Notes: generated by a model not told the origin, from the sequence alone. A stretch of 64,000 bases of DNA from Nesterenkonia natronophila (GCF_003595215.1 NZ_QYZP01000001.1:620001-684000); one strand, 5' to 3'. Shown: positions 52,970 through 62,242, counted from the stretch's first letter. Translations and numbers: made by a program.

Positions 52970-55081
52970 ATGACCGTCGAAACAACACCTGCCCGTGCCC
53001 CTGAGGAAATTCTGCCCAGCTTCGTCGCCGGCTCCTGGTGGACCCCCGAGCAACCGGAGAAAATGGCTGACATTCGCGATGCCGCCACCGGTGATTTGGT
53101 CTGCCGAGTCTCGACAAGCGGCCTGGAGACCTCGCGAGCCGTCGACTTTGCCCGCAATGAGGGCCAGCGCGCGCTCGGCGAGCTGACGTTTCACCAGCGC
53201 GCACTGCGGCTGAAGCAGCTGGCACTGCATCTGGGTGAGAACAAGGAGCTTCTTTACGAGCTCTCCGATAAGACCGGGGCCACGCGCAAGGACCACTTGG
53301 TGGATGTCGACGGCGGCATTGGGACGCTGTTCGCCTATTCCTCGAAGGCGCGGAAGGAACTACCCAACTCCAACGTGATCATCGACGGCGACGTCGAGCA
53401 GCTCTCCCGCGACGGCAGCTTCATCGGAGAGCACATCTACACCCGGCTGACCGGCGCGGCAGTCCAGATCAACGCGTTCAACTTCCCCGTCTGGGGAATG
53501 TTGGAGAAGCTGGCCCCAAGCCTCATAGCGGGCGTCCCCACCATTGTGAAGCCCGCCAGCCAGACTGCCTATGTCACCGAAGCCTGTGTCCGTCTCATGG
53601 TGGACTCCGGTCTGCTTCCGGAAGGATCACTGCAGTTGATTTCGGGTTCAGCCCGGGACCTTCTGGACCACCTGGACTACCGTGACCACGTGGCCTTCAC
53701 CGGCTCCGCAGGGACCGCTCAGCTGCTGCGAGCCCATCCAAATGTCCAATATGAGGGGGTGCGCTTCACTGCGGAGACGGATTCGCTGAACTCAGCGATT
53801 CTGGCTCCCGACGCCGGACCTGGCACTCCCGAGTTCGAAGCCTTCATCAAAGCCGTGGTCCAGGAGATGACCGTCAAAGCGGGTCAGAAGTGCACCGCCA
53901 TCCGCCGCACGATCGTCCCCAGTGAGCACGTTGACGCCGTAGTTGAGGCCCTGCGAGGTCGGGTTGAAGCCCGTGCTGTCCTGGGTGATCCGCGCGACGC
54001 GCGGACCACAGTCGGGGCATTGGCGTCGAAGGACCAGCAGACAGAGGTCTCTCATGCCGTCCAGCGTCTGATGGATGCCGGGGGAGAGGTCTGCTTCGGG
54101 GGCCCGGATGCCTCGACGGGCAGCGCCGACGCCGACGCCGGGGCCTTTTACCCGGTGACGACCCTCAAGTTCAACAATGCCCGCACTCCTGAGGTGCACC
54201 AGGTCGAGGCCTTCGGGCCGGTCACCTCCGTTCTCGGGTACACCGATATCGACGACGCCGTGGAGCTGGCAGCACTCGGCGGCGGTTCGCTGGTGGCGAC
54301 CGTGTGCACGCACGATCCGCTCATCGCTGCAGAATTCGTGCGGGGCATCGGGTCGCACCACGGCCGAGTGCATCTGCTGGACCGCGACGACGCAAAGACC
54401 TCCACAGGCCACGGTTCGCCGCTGCCACATCTGGTTCACGGCGGACCCGGGCGGGCCGGCGGAGGGGAGGAGCTGGGCGGTATGCGCGGGGTGAAGCATC
54501 ACATGCAGCGGACGGCCATCCAGGGAACCCCCGATCTGCTGACCGGCATCACCGGAGTCTGGCACCGTGGAGCCGCCGCGCGCACGGCGACGACCGAAGC
54601 AGTCGCTGAGGGAAAGGCGACACACCCCTTCCGCAAGTCGCTGTCTGAGCTGCGCATCGGTGATCAGTTCGCCTCCGGGCTGCGGGAAGTGCGACTCGCG
54701 GACATCGACGCCTTCGCAGAGTCCACAGGAGACACCTTCTACGCCCACACCAATGAGGAAGCTGCCACCGCCAACCCGTTCTTTCCGCGGCGCGTGGCTC
54801 ACGGCTACCTTCTGGTGTCCTGGGCAGCCGGGCTCTTCGTCGAGCCTGCGCCGGGTCCGGTCCTGGCCAACACGGGCCTCGAGAACCTCAGCTTCATCAC
54901 ACCGGTGACCTACGATGACTCGATCCGAGTGACCCTGACTGCCAAGCAGATCACCCCGCGGGAAACCGACGACTATGGCGAGGTCCGGTGGGACACCGTG
55001 CTGCACAACCAGCACGATGAGATCGTCGCGACCTATGACGTGCTCACTCGGGTAGCGAAGGAGACCCCCGCCTGGGTCTGA
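52970..55081 (+). CDS. paaZ: PaaZ: oxepin-CoA hydrolase / 3-oxo-5,6-dehydrosuberyl-CoA semialdehyde dehydrogenase
   Basis: 703-residue bifunctional ring-opening enzyme. The N-terminal aldehyde dehydrogenase domain (about 1-520) carries Glu269 (RFTAETDSL) and nucleophile Cys308 (KAGQKCTAIRR). The C-terminal MaoC-type (R)-hydratase domain (about 555-700) has Asp588 and His593 in ESTGDTFYAHTNEEA and RVAHGYLLVSWAAGLF. It hydrolyses the oxepin ring and oxidises the resulting aldehyde. ATG 52970 with GAGG six bases upstream is preferred over an ATG at 52922. Monocistronic, ended by a convergent terminator. Confidence 0.96.
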   Translation: MTVETTPARAPEEILPSFVAGSWWTPEQPEKMADIRDAATGDLVCRVSTSGLETSRAVDFARNEGQRALGELTFHQRALRLKQLALHLGENKELLYELSDKTGATRKDHLVDVDGGIGTLFAYSSKARKELPNSNVIIDGDVEQLSRDGSFIGEHIYTRLTGAAVQINAFNFPVWGMLEKLAPSLIAGVPTIVKPASQTAYVTEACVRLMVDSGLLPEGSLQLISGSARDLLDHLDYRDHVAFTGSAGTAQLLRAHPNVQYEGVRFTAETDSLNSAILAPDAGPGTPEFEAFIKAVVQEMTVKAGQKCTAIRRTIVPSEHVDAVVEALRGRVEARAVLGDPRDARTTVGALASKDQQTEVSHAVQRLMDAGGEVCFGGPDASTGSADADAGAFYPVTTLKFNNARTPEVHQVEAFGPVTSVLGYTDIDDAVELAALGGGSLVATVCTHDPLIAAEFVRGIGSHHGRVHLLDRDDAKTSTGHGSPLPHLVHGGPGRAGGGEELGGMRGVKHHMQRTAIQGTPDLLTGITGVWHRGAAARTATTEAVAEGKATHPFRKSLSELRIGDQFASGLREVRLADIDAFAESTGDTFYAHTNEEAATANPFFPRRVAHGYLLVSWAAGLFVEPAPGPVLANTGLENLSFITPVTYDDSIRVTLTAKQITPRETDDYGEVRWDTVLHNQHDEIVATYDVLTRVAKETPAWV

Positions 55082-55088
55082 GCCAGAC

Positions 55089-55140
55089 GGCATTGGGGGC
55101 TGGTCGTAGACCCACAGGCCCACAACCAGCCCCCAACGCC
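55089..55140. terminator. Convergent terminator between paaZ and malic enzyme genes
   Basis: GGCATTGGGGGCTGGT (55089-55104) pairs with ACCAGCCCCCAACGCC (55125-55140), one mismatch, loop of 20 nt. It lies between the two converging stop codons. Confidence 0.88.
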
Positions 55141-55148
55141 GGGCGAGC

Positions 55149-56330
55149 CTAGACGCCTGCTGCTGCGTCCTGCTGGGCGGCGCTCATGACCGCCTGGGCC
55201 ACCCCTGCCGCAACACGCGCGTCCAATGGCGAGGGGACGATGTAGTCGGATCGGAGGTCATCGCCGACGGCATCGGCGATCGCAGTGGCCGCCGCAACCT
55301 TCATTGCTGGTGTGATCTTCCGAGCCCCGGAGTCCAGCGCACCGCGGAAGATGCCGGGGAACGCCAGGACGTTGTTGATCTGGTTGGGGAAGTCGGAGCG
55401 TCCGGTGGCAACCACTGCAGCGTGGCGCGCGGCAACGTCGGGAGAGACTTCCGGGTCAGGGTTGGACAAGGCGAAGATGATCGCGTCGTCGGCCATGCCC
55501 GCCACAGCCTCCTCCGGCACCGAGGATGACGACACGCCGATGAAGACGTCTGCTCCCTGAAGGGCTTCAGTGATCCCACCGGCAGTCTTGGACCGGTTCG
55601 TCTTCTCGGCGACCCGGGCCTTGGTGTCGTTAAGTCCCGTGCGGTCGCTGTGGATAGTGCCTTGAGAGTCAGTCAGCGTGATGTCCCTAATGCCGGCCTC
55701 AAGAAGAATCTCGGTCACCGCGATTCCAGCTGCGCCAGCGCCTGCGATCACCACGTGCGTGTCGGCGAAGTTCCGTCCCGTGAGCCTGACGGCGTTGGTC
55801 AGGGCGGCGAGGACCACCACAGCTGTGCCGTGCTGATCATCGTGCATCACCGGGCAGTCGAGGGCCTCGATGAGTTTCTGCTCAAGTTCGAAGCAGCGTG
55901 GAGCAACTACATCTTCAAGGTTGACTGCGCCGAAGCTGGGCCGCAGGCGCACCATGGTCTCCACGATCTCATCCACGTCAGTCGTGTTGATGACCAGTGG
56001 GATGGAGTTGAGTCCGCCGAATTCGCGGAACAGAGCTGATTTTCCCTCCATCACGGGCAGGGATGCGGCCGGTCCGATGTCCCCCAGGCCCAGCACCGCC
56101 GTGCCGTCCGAGAGTACGACCACCAATCGTGAGGCCCACGTATGGGTGGCGTGCATCCCCGGGTCATCGTGGATGGCTCGGGAGACTTGCGCGACGCCTG
56201 GCGTGTAGGCGATGGACAACGCCCTTTTCGAATCCAGCGGCATGGCGGTCTCAACGGTCAGCTTGCCGCCCTCGTGGGCAGCGAAAACCTCGTCGTCGGT
56301 GATTGGTTTGGTCGCACGGGTGTCCGTCAT
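55149..56330 (-). CDS. NAD(P)-dependent malic enzyme
   Basis: 393-residue malic enzyme of the short bacterial type without a phosphotransacetylase domain. Blocks: SIAYTPGVAQVSRAI with catalytic Tyr, GDIGPAASLPVMEGKSALF with Lys, VMHDDQHGTAVV with metal-binding Asp, and the nucleotide motif VVIAGAGAAGIAVTEILL. CAAGGAGAG precedes the ATG. It converts malate to pyruvate, a useful drain for C4 acids arising from succinyl-CoA made by the paa pathway. The 294 bp upstream contain its promoter; I see no other gene there. Confidence 0.94.
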   Translation of the reverse strand: MTDTRATKPITDDEVFAAHEGGKLTVETAMPLDSKRALSIAYTPGVAQVSRAIHDDPGMHATHTWASRLVVVLSDGTAVLGLGDIGPAASLPVMEGKSALFREFGGLNSIPLVINTTDVDEIVETMVRLRPSFGAVNLEDVVAPRCFELEQKLIEALDCPVMHDDQHGTAVVVLAALTNAVRLTGRNFADTHVVIAGAGAAGIAVTEILLEAGIRDITLTDSQGTIHSDRTGLNDTKARVAEKTNRSKTAGGITEALQGADVFIGVSSSSVPEEAVAGMADDAIIFALSNPDPEVSPDVAARHAAVVATGRSDFPNQINNVLAFPGIFRGALDSGARKITPAMKVAAATAIADAVGDDLRSDYIVPSPLDARVAAGVAQAVMSAAQQDAAAGV

Positions 56331-56624
56331 GAGAAGGTCTCTCCTTGAAAGTAACTGTTCAGGTCGACACGGCGCATCGCGGGTCCCGCGGGAGCTCCCA
56401 CACTTCAGTGGGTGGGCAGATCGCTCCAGCCGTGCGCTGCCGTGGGTGCCGAGATCATCGGTTCTCCACGCCGTCGCAGTGGTCAGTACTTTCTTTAGAC
56501 CGTCCTTCAGAGACTAGTCGGATCTGGCGGCCGGATTGGGGATTGCGACTCAGGATTTCACTAAGTGGACACCCATCGAGTGCGTCCTCGTTCACGGGGC
56601 GGGTGATCCAGGCCGGGGAAGCTG

Positions 56625-57395
56625 CTACTGCCCTCTGAAGGTAGGAGTTCGCTTCTGCTGGAATGCGGCGAAGCCCTCAATGTAGTCATCAGATGCGCAC
56701 AGGGCGGCCTGTGAGCGGTTCTCCTCGGTGAGCGAATCCCACAGGCCGATACGCTGATCCCTGATCTGCGCCACCAGCTTCTTGGACTCGCGAAAGGCAA
56801 GTGTCGCGCCCTGAGCCGCTGCATGCGCCTTCTCCCGGGCAAAGGAGACTAGTGTCTCAGCGGGCACAGCTCGTGAGAACAGTCCAGACGTGACTGCTTC
56901 CTGGCCGGACATCAGCTCTGCGGTATAGATCAGGTCCAGGGTCCGGTGGGCGCCGAGACGCTCCACGAACAGCGCATGCCCGCCGGAGTCCAAGGTGGCA
57001 CCCAAAGAAGCAAAAGGGGAGCCGATCTTGGCATTCTCAGCTACGTAGACCACATCGGTGGCGATCGCCAGCCCTAAACCCACCCCCAGACATGCGCCAT
57101 GGACTGCCGCAAAAGTGGGGGCTGGGAACTGCGCCATGCTCTGCAGAAGGGGAGTGACCTTTTCTCCCAGGTACCCCAGGACGTCGTCACTCTGAGGATC
57201 TACAGCCGAGATGTCTCTGCCTGCGCAGAAGCCGCGGCCCTCACCGCGCAGCAGCAGGGCCCGGACGCCCGCCTGCTCGGCCTCCTGGTACGCAGCGTCG
57301 AGGCCGACCAAGGCCTCCTCGTTCAGTGAGTTGAGTTTCTGCGGGGCGTTGAGCACGATTTCCGCGTAGTCACCTTCAATGGCCAGGTCAATCAT
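56625..57395 (-). CDS. paaG: Enoyl-CoA hydratase/isomerase (PaaG-like)
   Basis: 256-residue crotonase. RGEGRGFCAGRDISAVDP and GACLGVGLGLAIATDVVY form the oxyanion hole; the usual hydratase Glu positions are replaced around IGSPFASLGATLDSGG, where an Asp is kept, as expected for isomerases such as PaaG (epoxide to oxepin-CoA). ATG 57395 has AGGGAG six bases ahead. It follows paaE by 36 bp and ends the paaABCDE unit. Confidence 0.85.
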   Translation of the reverse strand: MIDLAIEGDYAEIVLNAPQKLNSLNEEALVGLDAAYQEAEQAGVRALLLRGEGRGFCAGRDISAVDPQSDDVLGYLGEKVTPLLQSMAQFPAPTFAAVHGACLGVGLGLAIATDVVYVAENAKIGSPFASLGATLDSGGHALFVERLGAHRTLDLIYTAELMSGQEAVTSGLFSRAVPAETLVSFAREKAHAAAQGATLAFRESKKLVAQIRDQRIGLWDSLTEENRSQAALCASDDYIEGFAAFQQKRTPTFRGQ

Positions 57396-57431
57396 CTTCT
57401 GCTCCCTCACTGAGTGGCGTGGGCCTTCTGG

Positions 57432-58610
57432 TCAGGCGTCGTAATCGACCACAAGGTGGTCCGAGGTCGGTCGGGTCTGGCATGTGAGGACGAACCCGCG
57501 CTCGATCTCATCAGATTCCAATGCGTAGTTCTCCTGCATCTCGAAATCACCTGAGACCACTTTTGCCCGGCATGTACCGCAGACACCCCCTGCGCAGGCG
57601 AACGGGACGTCGGAGCGCTGACGCAATGCGGCGTTGAGGACTGTCTCTCCGGAGCCGGCCGGTGAGTCCACCTGGCCGGTGAGGCCGTCGAGGGTGAACT
57701 CAATGCGCCGGGTGGGTCCTCCCGCCTCTTCCTGAACCCGGCGACCCTGCTGACCCGCAGGGCGGTCCGGACGGCCGGTGGAGAACAGCTCGAACCTGAC
57801 ATTCTCTGTCGGCACCTCTCGGGCCGCGAGCTCGTCACGAACCAGCTGCACCAGTTCGAAGGGCCCGCAGAGGAACCATTCATCTGCCTGTTCCGGAAGA
57901 AGAACGTGGTCCAGCAGAGCGGTGAGCTTCTCGCTGTCGATCCGACCGGTCAGCAGCGGGTTCAGTCGCTGTTCGCGAGAGAGCACGTGATGCACGGCAA
58001 AACGTGAGGGGTACCGGTCCTTCAGATCACCGAGCTCCTCAGCAAACATCACGTCGGCGGCGGAGCGGTTGGCGTAGACCAGCTCGAAGGTAGTTTCGGG
58101 GGAGGCTCGCAGCACAGACCTCGCGATCGCCATGATTGGTGTGATCCCGGAACCTGCGGCGAACGCCACCAGTCGTGGGCTGGTGTGCCGCGACACTGCA
58201 TCTTCCGCGAGCTCGTCAGGGTGATTCATGGAGGTCAAGGCGGTCTTGGAGATGAATGCCCCGGAGGGGTTCATCACTTCAAGAGTGTCACCGGGGGCGA
58301 GGTGCTCGTTCGCCCATGTGGAGAAGACTCCGCCGATGTCACGCTTGACCGCTACGCGTATCTCTCCTGGGACCGGCTCTGTGCATATGGAGTAGGAGCG
58401 CCGAACCTCGTGACCGTCAATCTCGGTGCGCAGCGCCACGTACTGGCCGGGGGCGTAGTCGAAGTCATTTTCCAGGTGTTCTGGGACTTCGAAAGTGACC
58501 TCCACGGAGTCCGCGGTGAGTCGTCGGACTTCCTGCACACGAAGCGGAGCGAACGTTGCGCGGCGTCTGGCAGAGGTGGCTGCGTCGGTGGTGGGGCTTT
58601 CGAGAGTCAT
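57432..58610 (-). CDS. paaE: Phenylacetyl-CoA epoxidase reductase subunit PaaE
   Basis: 392-residue electron-transfer subunit. FAD domain with RRSYSICTEP, NAD(P) domain with AFAAGSGITPIMAIARSVL and WFLCGPFELVQLV, then a C-terminal plant-type 2Fe-2S ferredoxin domain with Cys pattern CAGGVCGTC plus a downstream Cys (VLTCQTRP). It moves electrons from NADPH to the PaaA diiron site. The ATG overlaps the paaD stop (TAATG). The linker between reductase and ferredoxin (about 270-300) is Arg/Gly-rich and longer than in E. coli PaaE. Confidence 0.95.
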   Translation of the reverse strand: MTLESPTTDAATSARRRATFAPLRVQEVRRLTADSVEVTFEVPEHLENDFDYAPGQYVALRTEIDGHEVRRSYSICTEPVPGEIRVAVKRDIGGVFSTWANEHLAPGDTLEVMNPSGAFISKTALTSMNHPDELAEDAVSRHTSPRLVAFAAGSGITPIMAIARSVLRASPETTFELVYANRSAADVMFAEELGDLKDRYPSRFAVHHVLSREQRLNPLLTGRIDSEKLTALLDHVLLPEQADEWFLCGPFELVQLVRDELAAREVPTENVRFELFSTGRPDRPAGQQGRRVQEEAGGPTRRIEFTLDGLTGQVDSPAGSGETVLNAALRQRSDVPFACAGGVCGTCRAKVVSGDFEMQENYALESDEIERGFVLTCQTRPTSDHLVVDYDA

Positions 58611-59146
58611 TACAGCACCTTGAAGTAGTCGAAGGGTTCCAAACAGCTGCGGCACTGGTACAAGGCCTTGCACGCGGTGGAGCCGAAGCGTGCCAGCTCC
58701 TTAGTCTGCAGAGAATCGCAGCGCGGACATTTGACACTGAGTCCCACGGAGACCGGACCTCCGCGCACCGGCGCGTTGCCGCTGGGCGGGGTGATGCCGT
58801 ACTCGCGCAGCTTCCGCTTACCCTCCTCGCTCATCCAGTCTGTGGTCCAGGAGGGAGTCAGCACGGTGTCTACGCGAACGTTCTCATAACCGGCCGCCCG
58901 CACTGCCGCGGCGACATCCGTGGTGATGGTCTCCATGGCCGGGCAGCCTGAGTAGGTGGGAGTGATGACGACGACGCCGCCGCTCTCCGTGGCCGCGGCA
59001 GCGCGCAGAATGCCGAGATCAGCGATGCTCAGCACCGGAATCTCTGGATCAGCCACCTGCGCCGCTGCATCCCATACCGCAGCGTGGGCAGGATCCTCGG
59101 GCCGGATGCCGTCTGGGGTCAGCGGATGATCCGCCACTGTGCTCAT
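58610..59146 (-). CDS. paaD: Phenylacetyl-CoA epoxidase maturation subunit PaaD
   Basis: 178-residue DUF59/MIP18-type protein thought to assemble the iron centre of the epoxidase. VADPEIPVLSIADLGILRA and ITPTYSGCPAMETI are the family core; the C-terminal zinc-ribbon-like segment has CPRC and CRSC pairs (VKCPRCDSLQTKE, LYQCRSCLEPFDY). ATG 59146 with GGAGG seven bases upstream is chosen over an upstream GTG. Confidence 0.95.
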   Translation of the reverse strand: MSTVADHPLTPDGIRPEDPAHAAVWDAAAQVADPEIPVLSIADLGILRAAAATESGGVVVITPTYSGCPAMETITTDVAAAVRAAGYENVRVDTVLTPSWTTDWMSEEGKRKLREYGITPPSGNAPVRGGPVSVGLSVKCPRCDSLQTKELARFGSTACKALYQCRSCLEPFDYFKVL

Positions 59147-59160
59147 CAGGGTTCCTCCGT

Positions 59161-60006
59161 TCACCACGTGGCGCCGGGGTGTTGGCGGGCCAGGACCTGC
59201 ATCTCAGCAAGGATGAACCCCCGGTGCTCGGAGAAGCGTCCGCTTCGGTCGGCGCCCAGAGCACCTTTAGCGTCGGGCACACGAAGCCCGGCCTGTTCGA
59301 TGATGGCGGTCAACCGGGTCAGCACGTTCTCACGCAGCGATGAAGGCAGCACCGCGATGTCGTTCTTCGACAACTCCGCAGTGGGTTCCACATCAGCGAA
59401 GAGCTCCTCAAGGTAGGGCCAGACCGCCTCCAGGCCGTTCTGCATGCGACGGCTCGACTCCTCCGTGCCTCCGCCGAGTCGGAGCAGCCACTGAGCGGCG
59501 TGGTCCTGGTGGTAGTCCACCTCCTTCAGTGCCTTGTCTGCGATGGCTGACAATGTGCTGTCGGCAGAGTGGATCAATCGCTGATACAACTCATGAGTGT
59601 AGAAACTGAAGAGCAGCTGCCGCGCGATCGTTTGGGCGAAGTCGCCGTTCTCCTGCTCGACCAGACGGCAGGAGCGGAACTCCTCCTCGGAGCGGAAATA
59701 CGCCAGATCGTCCTCGCTCTTGCCCCATGCGGACCCGGCGTAGGTGAGCAGGAAACGAGCGTGCCCGAGCAGGTCCAAAGCAATGTTCCCCAGGGCAATG
59801 TCTTCCTCGAGCTCCGGAGCGCGGGAGATCCAGTGGCCCAGGCGCTGAGCCAAGATCAGGCAATCGTCTCCCAGCAGCAGCGCGTAGCGTGCAGTTTCCT
59901 CCGGGGCGGGCGTGCTGCTGGCTCCCAACCCTTCTGGAGTGATGGCATCACCGACCGAGATGCGAGTGGCGGAGTCCTGGGAGGTGAAGTCAGCTGCGCT
60001 GTTCAT
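59161..60006 (-). CDS. paaC: Phenylacetyl-CoA epoxidase structural subunit PaaC
   Basis: 281-residue ferritin-like helical subunit that stabilises PaaA. Blocks LGHWISRAPELEEDIALGNI, YFRSEEEFRSCRLVEQENGDF and KEVDYHQDHAAQWLLRLG are typical. About 30 extra N-terminal residues precede the conserved core. It overlaps paaB by four bases. Confidence 0.95.
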   Translation of the reverse strand: MNSAADFTSQDSATRISVGDAITPEGLGASSTPAPEETARYALLLGDDCLILAQRLGHWISRAPELEEDIALGNIALDLLGHARFLLTYAGSAWGKSEDDLAYFRSEEEFRSCRLVEQENGDFAQTIARQLLFSFYTHELYQRLIHSADSTLSAIADKALKEVDYHQDHAAQWLLRLGGGTEESSRRMQNGLEAVWPYLEELFADVEPTAELSKNDIAVLPSSLRENVLTRLTAIIEQAGLRVPDAKGALGADRSGRFSEHRGFILAEMQVLARQHPGATW

Positions 60007-60359
60007 AGGTGCGGCACCCCCTCGGACTGGGTGTAGTAAGTGGCGTGACGGTAGGCCTTGCCCTTGGCGGACTCGAAGTATCCGCCCTTGGAGTCTGGGT
60101 CCGAGGCGACGACTTGTGCCGCGGGGATGACCCAGATGGAGGTTCCCTCGTTGCGCCGGGTATAGAGGTCCCGCGCGTTGCGAAGGGCCATCGCTGCATC
60201 AGGTGCGTGCAGCGAGCCCGCGTGCACGTGGGAGAGACCGCGAGAGGACCGGACAAAGACCTCCCAAAGTGGCCAGACGCTGTGGTCAGCCGGGTCCTCA
60301 GTGACCACCCCGCCTTCTGGGACTTCGTCGGCAGACGCGTTGGAATCAGTCTGTGCCAT
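60003..60359 (-). CDS. paaB: Phenylacetyl-CoA epoxidase subunit PaaB
   Basis: 118-residue PaaB with the core WPLWEVFVRSSRGLSHVH, LRNARDLYTRRNEGTSIWV and the C-terminal YFESAKGKAYRHATYY. It bridges PaaAC dimers. About 25 acidic N-terminal residues precede the core. AAAGG precedes the ATG. The 43-bp gap from paaA contains a run of ten C (minus strand). Confidence 0.95.
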   Translation of the reverse strand: MAQTDSNASADEVPEGGVVTEDPADHSVWPLWEVFVRSSRGLSHVHAGSLHAPDAAMALRNARDLYTRRNEGTSIWVIPAAQVVASDPDSKGGYFESAKGKAYRHATYYTQSEGVPHL

Positions 60360-60392
60360 GATTTGGGCCTTTCTTACCGAAAAGAGGGATTC

Positions 60393-60402
60393 GGGGGGGG
60401 GG
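60393..60402. repeat. Homopolymer G10/C10 between paaA and paaB
   Basis: Ten consecutive G on the plus strand directly next to the paaA stop codon. Length changes would not alter either reading frame but would shift the paaA-paaB spacing. Such runs are also error-prone in sequencing. Confidence 0.9.
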
Positions 60403-61437
60403 TTAGGCGCTGAGCAGTGCGCTGCCGCGGGTGGCATCGGCCTGTTTGGCGGCATAGGCCGCCGCCGCTTCACGCACCCAGGCGCCATTGTCGCGGGCGG
60501 CTCGATAGTGAGCCAGTCGTTGGTGGTTCAACGGCCCGTTGCCTTTGACGACGCTGAAGAACTCATCCCAGTCCAGATCTGCATAGTCATAGTGGCCTCG
60601 CTCCTCGTTCCACTTCAGTTCTGGGTCCGGAAGCGTGAGCCCCAGGGCCTCCGCCTGCGGGACGATCATGTCGACGAAGCGCTGGCGCAGATCATCATTG
60701 GAGAAACGCTTGATGTTCCAAGCCATGGACTGCTGAGAGTTCGGCGAGTCACCGTCCGGTGGGCCGAACATCTGCAGCGCTGGGCCGTAAGTGCGGTCTA
60801 CCGCATCTTGGGCCATCTGCTTCTGCTCTTCGGTGCCGTGGGAGAGGGTGTACAGGATTTCCCAGCCCTGCCTTTGGTGGAAAGACTCTTCTTTGCACAC
60901 GCGGACCATCGCTCGTCCGTAGGGGCCGTAAGACGCCCGGCACAGCGGTACCTGGTTGGTGATCGCAGCACCGTCCACCAGCCAGCCGATAGCTCCGACG
61001 TCAGCCCACGTGCGCGCTGGATAGTTGAAGATCGAGGAGTACTTGGCTTTGCCGGTGTAGAGCTGCTGGTACATCTCGTCGCGAGAAGTCCCCAGGGTCT
61101 CAGCCGCCGAGTAGAGGTAGAGACCGTGGCCGGCCTCATCCTGCACCTTTGCCATAAGAACGGACTTTCGCTTCAGCGAGGGCGCTCGCGAAATCCAATT
61201 GCCCTCCGGCTGCATGCCGATGATCTCGGAGTGGGCGTGCTGCGAGACCTGGCGCACAAGAGTCTTCCGGTACTGCTCCGGCATCCAGTCTCGGGGTTCG
61301 ACGCGCTTATCCTCCTCCATGAGCTGCTGAAAGTGCTCCCAGCCCACGCGGGCGTCGTCGGCAGCTTCATGTGCGTCCTGCGTGATCGGCTGGTTGGGGG
61401 AGTCAACTGCTCGCAGTTCTGGCTTCTTGATGGACAT
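60403..61437 (-). CDS. paaA: Phenylacetyl-CoA epoxidase catalytic subunit PaaA
   Basis: 344-residue diiron ferritin-like subunit that epoxidises the ring of phenylacetyl-CoA. Metal-ligand helices: [40 protein letters not shown] and [24 protein letters not shown] precedes ATG 61437. First gene of paaABCDE-G, starting just downstream of a palindrome that overlaps its -10 region. Confidence 0.97.
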   Translation of the reverse strand: MSIKKPELRAVDSPNQPITQDAHEAADDARVGWEHFQQLMEEDKRVEPRDWMPEQYRKTLVRQVSQHAHSEIIGMQPEGNWISRAPSLKRKSVLMAKVQDEAGHGLYLYSAAETLGTSRDEMYQQLYTGKAKYSSIFNYPARTWADVGAIGWLVDGAAITNQVPLCRASYGPYGRAMVRVCKEESFHQRQGWEILYTLSHGTEEQKQMAQDAVDRTYGPALQMFGPPDGDSPNSQQSMAWNIKRFSNDDLRQRFVDMIVPQAEALGLTLPDPELKWNEERGHYDYADLDWDEFFSVVKGNGPLNHQRLAHYRAARDNGAWVREAAAAYAAKQADATRGSALLSA

Positions 61438-61454
61438 TGCGGAACCTCCTGAAT

Positions 61455-61500
61455 TACTGACCGTTCGTTCAGTATATACCAGAATAGGTGTGACGTACAA
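61455..61500 (-). promoter_or_regulatory. paaA promoter with PaaR-type operator
   Basis: On the minus strand TTGTAC (61495-61500), 18 bp, TATACT (61471-61476). The operator TACTGACCGTTCGTTCAGTA (61455-61474) overlaps the -10 box and start region. It shares the core layout of the palindromes at 52895 and 33368. The divergent arrangement with the TetR gene does not apply here, as that gene lies upstream in the same direction. Confidence 0.65.
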
Positions 61501-61525
61501 CACCTAACCTGATGCAGCGGTCAAC

Positions 61526-62176
61526 TCAGCGGTCGTTGCTCCGCAATCCGCTCAGCAAGAGGTGGACCACGGCGTCCGCTACAGGGGCTGAGGAGTCTGC
61601 TCGCTCCGGCCGGTACCAGTCCACTATCGAGTTGACCATGCCCATAGCCAGCCGGGAGGCGGTGCGAGCATCAATATCTCCGCGCAGGTCCCCGTCAGCC
61701 TGCGCCTGACCGATGAGCGCGGCGATCCGTCGGGTGATTTCACGCCGTCTGGCCAGCGCCGCGGTCTCCAGCTCGGAGTTCCCGCGCAGTCTGAGCAGCA
61801 ACGTCACGTAGGGCAGCGACCGGGTGAGAACGTTGACAGATTCTCTGATGATCGTCTCCAGCTCCACCACCGCCGGAGTGTGGAGCGCCTCGGCCTCGGC
61901 CACCACCCGCTCCAATTCGCTCAGCGAGTGAGTCAGTGCGGCATCAAGAATCTCTTCCTTGGAATTGACGTGGTGATAGATGGCCGACTTGGAGATGCCC
62001 AGCTCCTGAGCCAATACACCCATGGATGTTGCCTCATAGCCGCGGTGGTTGAAGACTTCGACGCATACCCGCACCAGAGTCTCCCGGTCGTAGCCCGGGC
62101 GACCGCGCCTACTGGAGGTCCGGGGGCGCTCCAATGGTTCTCTGGCACTCGCCTGGCGACGTTGGTCCGGTGACAT
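61526..62176 (-). CDS. paaR: TetR-family regulator, probable phenylacetate repressor PaaR
   Basis: 216 residues. Helix-turn-helix near 30-76 (YDRETLVRVCVEVFNHRG, MGVLAQELGISKSAIYHHV), then a helical ligand domain with many Leu/Glu residues. An Arg-rich N-terminus (about 25 residues) precedes the domain. It lies between paaK and paaA on the same strand, the usual position for PaaR of Gram-positive bacteria. Expected to bind the three related palindromes and to be released by phenylacetyl-CoA; both points are inference. Confidence 0.85.
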   Translation of the reverse strand: MSPDQRRQASAREPLERPRTSSRRGRPGYDRETLVRVCVEVFNHRGYEATSMGVLAQELGISKSAIYHHVNSKEEILDAALTHSLSELERVVAEAEALHTPAVVELETIIRESVNVLTRSLPYVTLLLRLRGNSELETAALARRREITRRIAALIGQAQADGDLRGDIDARTASRLAMGMVNSIVDWYRPERADSSAPVADAVVHLLLSGLRSNDR

Positions 62177-62242
62177 GAGTCCTGCGGGCTCCCGTGAGTA
62201 GTCGCTGGGTGGTGGGTTATCAGAGTATCCCGTGAAAGGAGC

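Noticed and set aside
53792..55123. 443-codon open frame on the minus strand
   Set aside because: Antisense to paaZ, which has all catalytic residues; composition is that of a shadow frame.
60178..61452. 424-codon open frame on the plus strand
   Set aside because: Antisense to paaA and paaB; no domain recognisable and it crosses the G10 tract.
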